Shown here in pieces: positions 37,222 through 49,240 of a stretch of DNA of 64,000 nt. The stretch is from Azadirachta indica (taxonomy: Eukaryota > Streptophyta > Magnoliopsida > Sapindales > Meliaceae): positions 4,795,182-4,859,181 of the forward strand of contig CM040445.1 in NCBI GenBank assembly GCA_022749755.1. The letters run 5' to 3'. The notes beneath the pieces were generated by a model, which searched no databases, had not been told where the DNA came from, and was given only the letters and a program-made list of their open reading frames with translations. Each line of letters begins with the position of its first letter. Positions within the stretch are counted from its first letter, which is position 1. The position numbers were made by a program, and so were the translations under genes.

Positions 37222-38154
37222 GGGAAATTAACATATACCTCCCCTGATATTTGAGAAATCTACATATAGATGAAAAGTTTGCAAAAATTTACACATACCT
37301 CCTTTAACCGTTAGTTTAGAATTCATTTTTATTGAAAGGACTAAAGTACTCCTAAAATTTTTACTCTACGTAAAAAGATAAAATAGATAATTAAAGAATT
37401 AAAGAATTAAAGAATTTTAAATATTAGATTTTAAATTATATATCCAAATTTTTTATAATATTTTGAATTGTTTGTCGAAATCTTTTACAAGATTTGAATT
37501 ATTTTAAGTTATATATATATATATATTTAAAATATAAATAAATAAAATAATAAAATATAAAATATCAATGAAAATAAGAAATAAGAAAATTTACAGTATA
37601 TTAATAAATATTTATATTATCAATGTGCTATAAAACAATAATATTATTTACTTAATTGATGTGTTTTACATAAAATAATAAAAATAAAATATCAATAAAC
37701 GTGAAAAATGAATAAATTTATAATATATTAATAAAAAATTTATATTATTAATGTGTTATAGAATAATAATATTATTTATTTAATTAATATATTTTACATA
37801 AATATATTATATTTTATTAAAATTTATAGATTTATTAGTTATTTTTCTTAAATAACTAATTTTTTTTTAATTTTTATTTTTTTTAATAAATTGAGACTTT
37901 TAGAGATATTTTTTAAATTACTATAACGAATAAGGCTATTAGTTTAAAATTTTGAAATTAAAAAGAAATTTATCAAAAAAAAGTTTAAAAAAAATTATTG
38001 TTTTACTAAAATACTCATAAATTTAACAAATAACTAACAGTTAATCATGATCATCTAATGATTAAAGGGAGTTATGTATAAAAATTTTTAAACCTTTTAC
38101 TTCTATTTATGTGCTGGTTTTTCAAACTTTAAGAGAGTTATATGTTAATTCTCT
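37222..38154. mobile_element. AT-rich element with long terminal inverted repeats (MITE or MULE-derivative candidate)
   Basis: The left end (about 37222-37318: aaattaacatatacctccc, agtttgcaaaaattta, cacatacctcctttaa, gttag) is repeated inverted at the right end. The reverse complement of about 38055-38154 reads gaattaacatataactctc, aaggtttaaaaattttt, atacataactccctttaa, cattag. By eye about two thirds to three quarters of about 95 bp agree, with small gaps. The roughly 740 bp between them is almost pure A/T and has no coding capacity. Long TIRs on a short non-coding body suggest a non-autonomous DNA transposon, perhaps Mutator-like. A similar run (caaaatta outside left, ttaaatta outside right) could be a worn target-site duplication, but that is weak. 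Confidence 0.6.
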
Positions 38155-40363
38155 TTTAAATTATTAATATTGGAGAGTGATTTTGGCGGAGTCTTTCTTT
38201 TGTTGTTGCTGTTGCTTTTGTTAGAAATATTCCAACACATGTGGACAACATGTTGTTAAAAAGAAATCCAAGCAAATCATTTTGGAAATCTTCTTCACAC
38301 CAATTGAAGTAGAATAGTGTGAATGGCCTTTCTTCAATCTTCATGGAAATAGCCTATACACCTTCCTCTTTTATGGCTCTAAGTTAAGTTGGTGAAGGCA
38401 TTATTATTTGCCCATTTTTTTTTTTTCAATCTTTTGAAGGCAGTTAGGAGTCAGTCAACACGGTAGAAACAATTTATTTTTTTTTTTTGGTTGTTTTATT
38501 TGATTGGCTGATCGATGGCCTTTTTTAGCATCATTTAAACCATTTTCGCTTTTTTAAACGAGTCCGTGGGACATTCTTTTCTCATTAATTTCTACAACTC
38601 TACATATATGTATATATACGTTAGCTTCTTGAAGATTATTGTTGGGTGAGTTTACACTGAAACGGTTCAATATGTACAATTGCGTAGATATAGAAATTAA
38701 AAATATATAAAATTATAGGGATAGGAATGAATTAAAATATTGCAAATATATATACTTTTTAAGCACGAAAAGGGCTTCGTTAAATAAAAGGCAAATCAAG
38801 GAATAAGTCAAGAGGATTTAAGGAGAGCCTTGTATCAGACCAAAAGCATGGCATAAAGTTAGAAAGTAAAATAAGGAGTGAATCGAGAAAAGCTATAATA
38901 ATAAGGAAAGCCAACCATTGGCATCCTTAAATAAATAAAATACTTAAAAATCTCTTACGCTGGAGTCGACCGGACCACCAATAAAAATATTGTAAATATA
39001 ATAAATCATTTTTAAGTGAACATGAAATAAAAATTGACAGCAACAACTTCTTATTGTCAATGATTTCTAGAACCAATTATCAAAGAGAGTGAAAATGGTA
39101 CGTGAAACATTAAAGTTGAATTATCTTAAAATACACCATTGCTTATTTTATAAGAAATTAAAGACATTTTTAAAAATAAATTTTTCGAAGGCTATTCTAA
39201 ATACTACTTTATTTATTATATTATTTATCGTTTATTTTAACTTTTTAAATAAAATTTTTTTAAAATATTTTTTTTCGTAAAATTTTTATGAGTAAAAAAA
39301 AAATATATTAATCATTTGATTGTCACAAATAATTTTTAACAAATTTTAAGTTATTATTTTAATACATAAATTTTTAATATTTTATTTTTAAAAAATAACG
39401 CAAAAATTTTAAAATAAAATAAAAATATTTTATACAATTTTATCTTTAAAAAATTAAAAAAACTTTATTGTCAAAAATCTAAATTTTAAACCTTTTTTAA
39501 TAAAAGAAAATTAACTTTTTTTATTTCTTAAAAGTTTTTTTTAGCATCAATCAAATGACACCAAAAAATTGAAAAGAATTTTATTATTAAAAATATTTTT
39601 TTTACTAATAAAAAAGTCAAACTAAACATAAACTTAAAAATATATGTATATATTTTTTTTTCTGATTTCGGCTTCGGTTGTTCCGTAGAGAGTGAGTAAT
39701 TTTATTATAGTGATTGTAGGACTTTGAGTGGCGATGCGAAGAGCTTAGGTACAATTACAATCTCTTGGAAGTAGAAAGCCCAGGCAATACACATGTATAC
39801 TTGAGGGGGTTCGACTTTCAACGGCATAACCTGCTTGAAGTCCAAAATTGGTCTCAAGCGTAAAGCATAGGCCTGGATTGTCAATCAAAGAAGCAGATAG
39901 CAATGCAGTCTCCGTCTTCAGGTTTCCTCCGAGAATTAGTATATAGTACTACCTGAATGGTGCAAATATATTTCACTTCCGGACCAGGGTCAGACCGAGC
40001 TGACCTCTGTGTTATAAACTTGTAATATTCTATGGGCATGGACGAGAACGAAACCTCCTCAAGCAGCAGCAATTAATGTCAAATGTTGTTAGGTAAGTGA
40101 ATGGCTTCATACCTACACCAGGAGCTCCTCGTCAAGTCAACTCTATCAAACTTGTATTCAATAACTAAAAAGAGATCAATTCTTTATATTAAGTTGCAAC
40201 ATCATGATGTTAATATTAAAAGGGCATTGTTTCACCTATTAATGTTAATCATCTTATTTATATATTAATTGAAATGGAATTGATACAGATACAGCAATTG
40301 CTATATTTCTTCCCTCTCCTCCTCTAGTATTACAAACGATTAATTCAATTACAAACAATGAGT
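38155..40363. other. Intergenic, AT-rich, 2.2 kb
   Basis: The middle (39080-39660) is extremely AT-rich, with A/T homopolymers. On the minus strand at about 39720-40075, just downstream of the beta-galactosidase, two open segments look slightly protein-like (EVSFSSMPIEYYKFITQRSA and, in another frame, IDNPGLCFTLETNFGL). I cannot assign them to a family, and they may be remnants of a lost gene. The right end holds the beta-galactosidase 3' UTR. Confidence 0.35.
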
Positions 40364-42342
40364 TCATTGACAAACAGCTTGCACAGCCAGCCTTGATGTA
40401 AGGTTGCCCCAGCTGCTAAAACCAAATGTGGATTGGGACACATCAATCGAACAACTGGGCCTCCCAACGCATAACTTTTCAACAACAGGAACACTCTGAG
40501 TGGCCTGATAATTGCCAATCTTGAATGAGCCACATGTTCCCTGCGGATCACCAAAACTAGCAAATTGGATTTCGGAGATTCTTGCATCACCTTGGCAGTA
40601 GAGTTCGAGTTTGTTTCCTTCATATGCATTTCCACAAACAGATCCAACTGTTACAACCTGAAAAGTCACGTTCCAAGGAGCACCACCTACTTCCTCAAAC
40701 AAAATCAATGTGTTGTCTCCATTCTCGTTCAGGAATGATCTGGGCACATGGTACCTGATAGACAGATAGATAATTGTTTTAAACAGTTAAAACAAAATAC
40801 TAGTAGATTGCTTTTGGGATTAATAATCATAGAATCATTCAGAAGTATGTTATATACCATCTTTGAGAAGGGTTGCCGCAATTACTTCTGCATTTAGTAT
40901 CACTATATTTTCCACGGTAATTACATTCGGGATCACATCCATTCTTTTCAGCAATTTGTGTAGGCCAGTAACGACCAATGCTGTTACCATTCACCCAGGC
41001 ATGGCCTTTCCCCATCCCTAGCAAGTCTACCACCACCGGATCTTTACCTGTAGGACTCTTGAACGTTGTCTGCATTTGCAATCATCGTAAGACAAATTAG
41101 TCGACCAAAGGAAATTAATTAAGTTTATTGCGGAGTGAGTGAGGCGGAGGGCCGGGATCATATTAATTATACAATAACATACGCCTACCTTATACCATGT
41201 CATGGATGTATTTTGGGGAACATTTACTGAGCTCCATTTTGCATTGTCTGAACTTGGATCGTGGAATTGCTGGCTCTCACCGTTCAAACCTACCTTAAAT
41301 AATAATTCACAAAACATATCGTAAATATATTGATTTATATATAGCTTATAATTCGTTTCATGTAACTATTAGTTGACGATTTTGCGCGTGCTGTGCAGTA
41401 AATACCTTATAAGACCACTGGGATTTTGTTAAGTTCAGACTAGCATTTACATTTCCATTTCCGATCAACTCAACTGTACCCCCAACCAAACCAGTACGTT
41501 TCTTATCATAAAATGCACCATAATTCTGTAGCACAGAGTAGACATTCATTAATATTTATACTCTATTTTATTCTACAGAAGGGAAGAAAACATAACGCAT
41601 TAGATAGCGTGCATACCGCCAGTCCAACAGTGGCACTTAGTAGACTTATAACATTGTAGCCTGATTTCAAAGAAACCTGGTTCTCAAAAATAAAACTGTA
41701 GTCATCTCCATTCACCGTTTGTTGCCCATTCGCTTGCTTGGAGAATTTTGACCCTGTTGTCAATCATTAATATTATAAATAGCTGAAAACAGACAGAAGA
41801 ATACGTATTTCACTCAAGGAGTGTATTTTTTTACCAATGAGCTCGCCGTTAACATAAGCATGAAGTGCATGGCCGTTTGTGATGACACGCAGGGTAGCAT
41901 TACTCAAGGATGTATTTGCGTTGTCAAAACTGCTTCAAAACTTTTCAAATGTCATATTTATATTCATATTGAAGAGCTGGCTAGCTAGCATTAATAAATT
42001 TAACATTACGTACCTGGTCATGTACCATAAGTAATCACTAACGTCAAAAGTAGCATCTTTCTGATCAAGGAGCTGTGAAGCATTGAATCTACCTTTTCCG
42101 TTGAGGGTATCTTGCATAGGTTCAGCTGTCCACATCCATGATAGTTGTTTAGCACCACCTGTTCCTCCTCCATTGTTATTCTCATTCTCATCATTGTGCT
42201 TCTTTACCATTACAGAGCTCTGAGTGTTAACCTATGATGATGATCAATTAACAATGAATATCAAGCTATTTAATATATAATTTAGCTGGCAATATTCAAA
42301 CAGTATATTTTAGTTAGTTAGTTAATTAAAACAAACAATTTG

Positions 42343-42375
<33 letters not shown>

Positions 42376-44533
42376 GGAATATCCCTAATTACCTTTGCTG
42401 TGTTGTAAACTTCTTGACTACAATTCGCAACAAAAGATACAGACCATGCAGGTAAAAAGAACTCGTTGCCACCCTCTTCAAGCTTAGCTTTGGCATGACT
42501 TAAATTGTCGACGTTGCTCAACATACAGAATTTTTCCCCCGTAGCGTTGATGGTGAATTTGGTCATCTGATCATCAACAAATTAAATTCATGATCGTCAA
42601 CATTATTTTCACTTGTGATACTTGGTTGCCACTTACATCAACATTTTTCATTAGATTCTTGGTTTCTACTGTAGCACTGGTGAAAAACTGTTCTGCATGT
42701 TTAATAGCTGCATGGAGTTGCTTCAGATGTCCCCACTTAGGCTGATTTACATTGCCTGAAAGTTTAGAATTTTTAATTAATTAATAATCATGATAATGAT
42801 TAATAGAAATTGATATGATTATGAATGATTAATTTACCATATTCATCAAGGGGTGCATGGTAATCGTATGAAGTTACAATATAAGGACCTCCTGCCGTGC
42901 GGCCGAAGTTTGTTCCTCCATGATACTGGTCATTAATCAATTAATGTCATTAAATTAAATCGAAGAAATTAATTAATATTGAACTATATATATATATATA
43001 TATTTTTTTTTTTTCTAATAAAGCATGTAATAATCAATTAATTGAAGAATGAGGTACCATATAATAATTGTTCAAGACTCCTCCACGCTGGAAAAAGCGT
43101 GCAACCGCATATGCAAGATCCTCAGCGCTTCTATACGGGTCTTTCCCACCCCAAAGCTTGAACCTATAATTAATTAATTTAATTAATTAATTAAGGGCAC
43201 TAGTTTATACATGATGAAACTAATTAATGAAAGAAAGAAGACTGACCATCCAGTCCAATTTTCAGTCCACATTTTAGGACTCTTGGGATTATTTGGCTTG
43301 AATTCATCACAGTAAAACCCATTGCATGTGTTGATCTGTTAATTATTTGCAATTTGCATTAATCCATCGGTAGATATGAATGAAATAAACAAAGTCTATA
43401 ATAAGTATTAATTACCATTGGTGGTGGAGCGTCACTTTGTTGGCACATAATCCAAGGTTCGCTAATATTTTGGGCAACAGCCATCTTTGCACACCATTTA
43501 ACATATTCCTTCCCTGCTTGTCCGTACTTTTCCATTACATTTCCATATTCGTTCTCAATCTGTTACAACTTATATTTGTTCAGAAATCCAACATCATCTC
43601 AAAATTCAAAATAATCTGATGAAAACCAAACCAAACCAATTTTTAATTTTGTTTTATAGAAATTAATATTAATATTAACAACCTGGGCAAGAATAATTGG
43701 GCCGCCCTGTGATGCAAATAAATTTGCTTCTTTGCACATATTTATGATCTTCGTGGTGAAAATTTGCATTTCACTCTGTATGTACAAACGCAGAAATAAA
43801 ATTTAGAATAATGATATATGTGTACGTAATGCAATTGAATATTTTACAACCCATGTGTATATATATAGAAGTGAAACCTTGTAAATTTCATTATTTGTCC
43901 TCAATTCGATACCAGGAGTATTGTGCAGCCAAAGAGGGAAACCCCTGGTACAGAAATTATTTATTTATGAGTATTAATTAACATTAGAATTAATATTAAT
44001 CAATGGTGAAAGGAAACATACCCATAATTCCATTCAGCACAAACATATGGACCAATACGAAGAATGCCATATAATCCAGAATCTTGAATAAGCTTGAAGA
44101 ACTTCACGAAGTCCAGATTTCCAGCGAAATTATACTAACACAAAATAAATAACATAATAATTAATTAAGTAAAAATTTAATAGCTTATGCTTAGCGTAGC
44201 AGGATGATGATGATGATGATGATATTCAATAAAGAATTCAAATTAATTATTTACCTCGCGACGTCTAGGCTCATGAACATCCCAGAAGATATAAGTTTCA
44301 ATAGCATCAAGGCCTCCATCGTTTGCCTTCTGAATCAAATCAGGCCACATCTCCGGAGTGCTGCGTGGATAATGAATTGCGCCTGAGTTGATAACTTTAC
44401 GTTGCCCATCAATGATTATGGCATTTGAATCGTATTCAACCTTGATTGCTGTTGCTGTACCCAAGCATGAACACAGCAACACCAAACCCAGACTAGTCGC
44501 AAAACCAACCATTCCATTCCCAACAAAAGACAT
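40364..44533 (-). CDS. BGAL: Plant GH35 beta-galactosidase with SUEL lectin domain, 17 exons, 849 aa
   Basis: Exons (minus): 44533-44255, 44134-44022, 43944-43878, 43775-43683, 43559-43416, 43335-43247, 43163-43058, 42925-42838, 42755-42637, 42566-42393, 42231-42014, 41929-41835, 41753-41617, 41525-41406, 41293-41189, 41069-40858 and 40754-40364; phases all agree. A signal peptide precedes [20 protein letters not shown]. The GH35 signature is [14 protein letters not shown], with acid/base Glu188; the nucleophile is Glu257 in [10 protein letters not shown]. Galactose-binding beta domains follow ([24 protein letters not shown]). The C-terminus is a SUEL galactose/rhamnose-binding lectin domain ([18 protein letters not shown] ... 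[11 protein letters not shown]). Such enzymes trim beta-galactosyl residues from pectic galactan and arabinogalactan in the apoplast. An Asn/Gly-rich insert (about residues 437-449) lies in exon 11. It resembles the BGAL7/BGAL15 subgroup, but the exact orthologue is uncertain. Confidence 0.94.
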
Positions 44534-46628
44534 TTTCTTTTTAAATTTTTTCAATATTTCAGGAAATTACTACAAACTATATGTAATAGATATATATATA
44601 TATATGTATATATATGTATATCTATCTACCTAGCTAGGTAATATGAGGAGGAAGGGAGAACTAATTGATTCTTATCTAAGGCTCATGATGGTTGCTCTTT
44701 TGTCTTGTTATTCCTTGTTGAAATTAATTCATACTTATATAGGCAATTCCATCATTTAACAAATATGACAAATAAAGCAAACTAATAATTATCGAAAAAT
44801 CTATATTCGGAAAAAGATGAGATTGAATTATTAATCAATGGGCAATTTTGGATGTGCACGGGTTGGCAGAAAATTCTGTTTTTGATAATGCATCAAGCTT
44901 AGCTTTAATTTGGATATGTACAGTAAAAAGTACTACCAACCTTAAACTTTTCCTTAGAGACCGTAATTAATTAATTAAAATTAACTGTTCGTGAATGCCT
45001 CGGTGGAAAACGAAACTAAAGAAAGAAATAGTCATTAATTACTTAAACATATATATATATATATATATAGAATATGTATTGTCAATTTATAATTTTAGCA
45101 TATCACATGCATAGCATTACAGCCATTACTTAAGAGATTTATATTTAGTCATTTAGACCTTTAATAATAGTTCCCTAATATATTTTGTATTAAGCTTAAA
45201 TTGTTACTTCTTAATGGAAAATAAACAAATGTAGAGTGAATTAAGGATAGTATATAAGTGCGTGGGCTTTGTAAAGTTTAGACGGAGATTGGAGGCCACT
45301 TAATTCATTTAATTTATTTATGGACTGAGCTCAGTTCAGTGACGATTGAAGGAGCTAAAGCCGCAATCTCCTGGATCAAACTTCAAAATCCAAGTTGATA
45401 TGATTTGGTATTGCCGGGCTAAAGCTGATAAAAAATATTATTCCCGAAGCATATACTTAAGCTGATATATGTGACCCGTTTAAACTTTTAAGCCCAAAGC
45501 GTATGCCCCAACAACTTTTTCTTTTCGAGTTTCATAACACCAAGGGGTGGACATATATTACATATATTATCACAATTAACGTGGAATTATAATTTTTCTC
45601 CTCCAAAGACCGCACACCATCTAAGAAAATTTAGTTCTTTCACATTTAATTCTCAATCTGATCATCTCATTGACCACAACATTTTTGAACACATACATTA
45701 ATTCGAGACAGACGCATACCCTTATCCTTCTGGCAATTTCGGTTTAGTCCATCTTGAATCATTGACCATTGCCTGATTGTCCGTGAAGGCAGACTCATCG
45801 GAAAGTTTCAATTAATACAAATGAGCACATCCATATGTATGTAAACAATGGTCAGGCATGTTTGGTTGGTGCAATCATATTAGATTTGACTAAACATATA
45901 AATTCTCATTTAATTTAGCTTCTTCTAGGTCTGAAATGTATCACAATTCCCAGTCAACAACGCTAATTGGTTTTGCTCCTAATCCTATTGCCCTTCTACC
46001 GAAGCAATATATAGCATTGTTGGTATAACTAAATTGGTGAAGTTGCACACATTAGGTACAACATTTTTTCATGCAATTGCATATATAATTAACATATGGT
46101 TTTATTATAGATTTGAATTTGAAAATATATGAAGCAGGGGTTCACTGTCAGTAGTAGGGCCTGCTCCCGTTCAGTGTTAGGTCAATTTCGGATCGCTGTC
46201 TGCATGCCCACATCCACATGATTAATTTGGCCGATTTCATCAAACACATTTAACGCGATATATCGTATGAGCCCGTGATTGATGGCCTTCCTTTTTCTAG
46301 CACAGAAAGAACCTATAGCTGTCAGATTCATTATCTTGTCCAGTGCAGTGAAAACTAATTATATTATTTATATATGTGCGTTTGTGTGTGTGTGTGTTAT
46401 AATTGACAAATATCAGAAAATCACTCTCCCCTTCTCGAATTTCAGTTGTGTATATATGTGTGTGTGTATATATATATATATATGACATATCCATCCTAAC
46501 ATATTCTCTGATTATGGTAAATTTATTACAGATGCTCTCATCCTATAAATTAATTAATTAATTAATTAATTTTGTTGATTACGTTAACTAACGTCGAGGA
46601 TGTCCTTTTGAGAGCTAATTAAGCGATC
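44534..46628. other. Intergenic between beta-galactosidase and the retroelement
   Basis: This is the beta-galactosidase promoter side. It is AT-rich with (TA)n or (TG)n runs near 45050-45069 and 46385-46480 and an (aatt)n run at about 46547-46571, right beside the retroelement insertion. No gene is seen. Confidence 0.45.
44735..44742 (-). promoter_or_regulatory. Probable TATA box of the beta-galactosidase gene
   Basis: On the minus strand the site reads ctatataa, about 200 bp upstream of the ATG at 44533. It is a good TATA match. It would imply a leader of about 170 nt that includes the (TA)n run near 44590. Confidence 0.45.
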
Positions 46629-47260
46629 TATCACGGCCTCACTCTCTTCACTCGCTTTGACCGTGCGGCGCTTAGCAACTCCGCTCACTAAGCAAGCCTT
46701 CGACACCCGCAATGTGTTAAATCGGAAGCTTATGAATAAAAAGAGAAGAGAGAGCAATAAGAGTTTGAGTGAAGAGTGATTTACACAACTCAAGTTTATT
46801 GCTTAATTGCTTAATTACTTGGTTGTTTGGTTTGGCCAAATGAGGCCTCACCTATTTATAGGAAAACTTACATACAATGGACGGCCTAAATTGCGCCTCA
46901 CAATGCACTTTTGAGGGTTAGGATTGGCCTCCTAGAAATGTCCTAAAAAATATCTACACAATTGTCAAAATGGTAATGCTATCTACACAATTCTAGAACT
47001 TGGGCTAATTGGGCCTCCATTCTAGAAGTTGGGCTAGTTGGGCTAACATTGGGCTATAAGTACAAGAATGCCAATAAGGAAGAATATATGGATCTTTGAC
47101 CCAAATGCCTCATTGCCCCTCTTAACCCGTTCTATCGACGAGGCATATTGCCGAAGCTCACGGACCCGCTTGTCCCGGATTTTCCCTCGCGCAAATTCTG
47201 TCCGCACAACGTCTTGGTCGCGGTTACTGTTCACGAGCACTGTTCACGCGGGGCGTGACA
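46629..47260 (-). repeat. 3' LTR of the Ty3/gypsy element
   Basis: The outer end reads TA instead of TG on the plus strand, so the terminal CA of the LTR is mutated; the inner end is intact. It differs from the other LTR by about eight substitutions, all transitions, and one 1-bp indel. It is followed inward by the polypurine tract. Confidence 0.93.
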
Positions 47261-47273
47261 TCCTCCCCCACCT
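47261..47273 (-). other. Polypurine tract of the Ty3/gypsy element
   Basis: On the minus strand the sequence aggtgggggagga directly abuts the TGTCA start of the 3' LTR. This is where plus-strand DNA synthesis is primed in LTR elements. Confidence 0.88.
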
Positions 47274-47718
47274 AAATGCGCGGCGTCCTCGTCGCGTCTT
47301 CCTCACGGAACCTCTTTATGTGCTCTTGAAATTGCCATAGTGCATCTTCATGCTCCCATGTAGCCTCGCTTTCGGGCAATTCCTTCCACTTAACGAAGTA
47401 TTCCGTGTAGTTCAGCACTCGTCGCTTTCGAACTCGTCGATCTGCAAGGATACATTCAACCTCCTTCTCAAAAGAGGTTACCACGGCAATTGGAGCCCGT
47501 TTTGACTCCCCTCGGCTCGGGTCTTCCTCATCTCCATGGTAAGGTTTTAACATGCTTACATGGAAGACGGGGTGAATCTTCAATTTAGGGGGAAGAAGAA
47601 CTCGATATGACACCTTGCCCACTTTCTTTATGATTAGAAATGACCCCTCGTAACGTCGAACCAATCCCTTGTGTACTTTGCGCAATGTCTTGAATTGTTG
47701 GGGCAAGAGTTTCACCAT
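47272..47718 (-). pseudogene. Integrase C-terminal region and chromodomain (element pol remnant)
   Basis: The open segment contains the conserved integrase tail (KLLPQQFKTLRKVHKGL, FHVSMLKPYHG) and a chromodomain (VECILADRRVRKRRVLNY and YFVKWKELPESEATWE). In chromoviruses the chromodomain is thought to steer integration into particular chromatin. The segment is separated from the integrase core by a TAA at 47734-47736 in the same frame, so the two would not be made as one protein. Confidence 0.88.
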
Positions 47719-47736
47719 AACTTGGTCCCCCTCTTA

Positions 47737-48612
47737 GAACTCCACATCCCTTCGGTTATTGTCCGCCCACTTCTTCATCTTCTTAGCCGCCTTATCTAGA
47801 TATGCCCTAACTAAATCGGCTTGTTCATGCCATGCCTTAGCGAACTTGAAGGCTCCCGGACTTTTTCCATCATAACTTGAGGCTAGTGCATGTGGAGTCA
47901 TCGGTTGTCGTCCCAACACAATCTCGAACGGACTCCTATTAGTTGCCTCGCTCCGCTGCAAGTTGTAAGAAAATTGAGCCATATCTAGCAACTTGGCCCA
48001 ATCCCTTTGGTTGGCACTCACATAGTGCCTCAAGTATAATTCGAGCAGTGTATTGACATGCTCGGTTTGTCCGTCGCTTTGTGGATGAAATCTTGTAGAA
48101 AAATTAAAGTCCGTTTCAAGTAGCTTGAATAACTTGGACCAAAACTTCTCGGTAAACCGTGGATCGCGATCACTTACAATATTATTCGGCACTCCCCAAA
48201 GCTTCACCACATGCTTTAGGAATAATTTTGCAGCTTCTTCCGCTGTGCAATCCGTAGGTGCCGGTATAAAAACCGCATATTTGCTAAAACGATCCACCGC
48301 CACAATGATACTTCCATACCCCTCCGATTTCGGTAGCGACGTGATGAAATCCATGGAAACGCTTTCCCATGACTTGTTCGGAATCGGTAATGGCTCAAGT
48401 AACCCACCGGATGCTCGTTGCTCAATTTTGTCTTGTTGGCATACAAGACATGTCCGCACATAGGCCTCGACATCTTCCCGCATCCTTGGCCAATAGTACG
48501 AATTTTCCAACAAAGCATTGGTGCGCTTAGCCCCGGGGTGTCCAGCCCACTTGGAATCATGGCATTCCTTGATAAGCTCTTTCCTCAAACCACCCCACTT
48601 CGGCACAAAAAT
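47737..48612 (-). pseudogene. Integrase zinc-binding domain and catalytic core (element pol remnant)
   Basis: The segment between the TGA at 48613 and the TAA at 47734 has the HHCC zinc-binding domain (ECHDSKWAGHPG, TCLVCQQDK) and the DDE core: Asp in SMDFITSLP, Asp in VSDRDPRF and Glu in SDGQTEHVN. All three catalytic acids are present. The coding frame is cut off from the protease side by the upstream stop and from the chromodomain by the downstream stop. Confidence 0.9.
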
Positions 48613-48615
48613 TCA

Positions 48616-49240
48616 CCTCCCCTTGGCATAGAGCAATCCGTCGTCAAGCCAAAACCGTCTTGTTTTCCCCTCGTGTGCGAGCACCACTATATTTTTGGCT
48701 AGAGGGTCTTGGGTCAATCCTTCTTTGATCCTCCCTACTAGCTTTCCCTCGGGAATACTTAGGTTAATGGTCGAGAGTGTCTTAGTCTCCACCTTACTTG
48801 ATCTTATCATCGGAACCATGCATGCCTTGCCTCCATCAAGGATGCACATGGTGTTGGCAAATGGTACCGGTACGACCTTCATTTGATCAAAGAAATCCAT
48901 CCCAAGCACAATTTTGTGGTCGTCCATAGGTACTACCGACCAATCTATCGGTCCTTTTCATTCTCCGATGGTGGTTTCGACCTTCCGCGCTATACCTTTG
49001 ATTGGTTTAGCGGCCGAATTTATCGCCTTCATGGTGCCGCCTTTGTTGGTCACCTTGAGACCTAGTCGTTTGGCCTCATCAACCTGCACAAAATTATGTG
49101 AGGCACCAGTATCAACTAAGACTTTTGTACGTACCTTGTTGATCACCACATCAACATAGATAAGCCCCTTTACTTGTGCCTCCGGAACTGCTCGAATGGT
49201 ATTGAGTAGTTGCAAAGAACCCATCGCCGCGTCACCTCTC
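48616..49240 (-). pseudogene. Retropepsin-like protease joined to pre-integrase linker, RT/RNase H missing
   Basis: From about 49240 the frame shows the protease motif VLVDTGASHNFV, then a TGA at 48958-48960. The same frame resumes with DDHKIVLGMDFFDQM, which closes the protease domain. At about 48765 the text goes directly into SIPEGKLVGRIKEGL and TRRFWLDDGLLYAKG, the linker that normally stands between RNase H and integrase. No YxDD motif, other RT block or RNase H acids occur anywhere in the interior. The linker ends at a TGA at 48613-48615. Confidence 0.85.

Noticed and set aside
46584..46793. Small hydrophobic frame at the left LTR, with a twin at 50494-50682
   Set aside because: Both copies are just LTR text read through into flanking or internal sequence; there is no sign of a separate gene.
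48125..48702. Plus-strand frames of about 100 codons inside the retroelement
   Set aside because: They are antisense shadows of the integrase segment.
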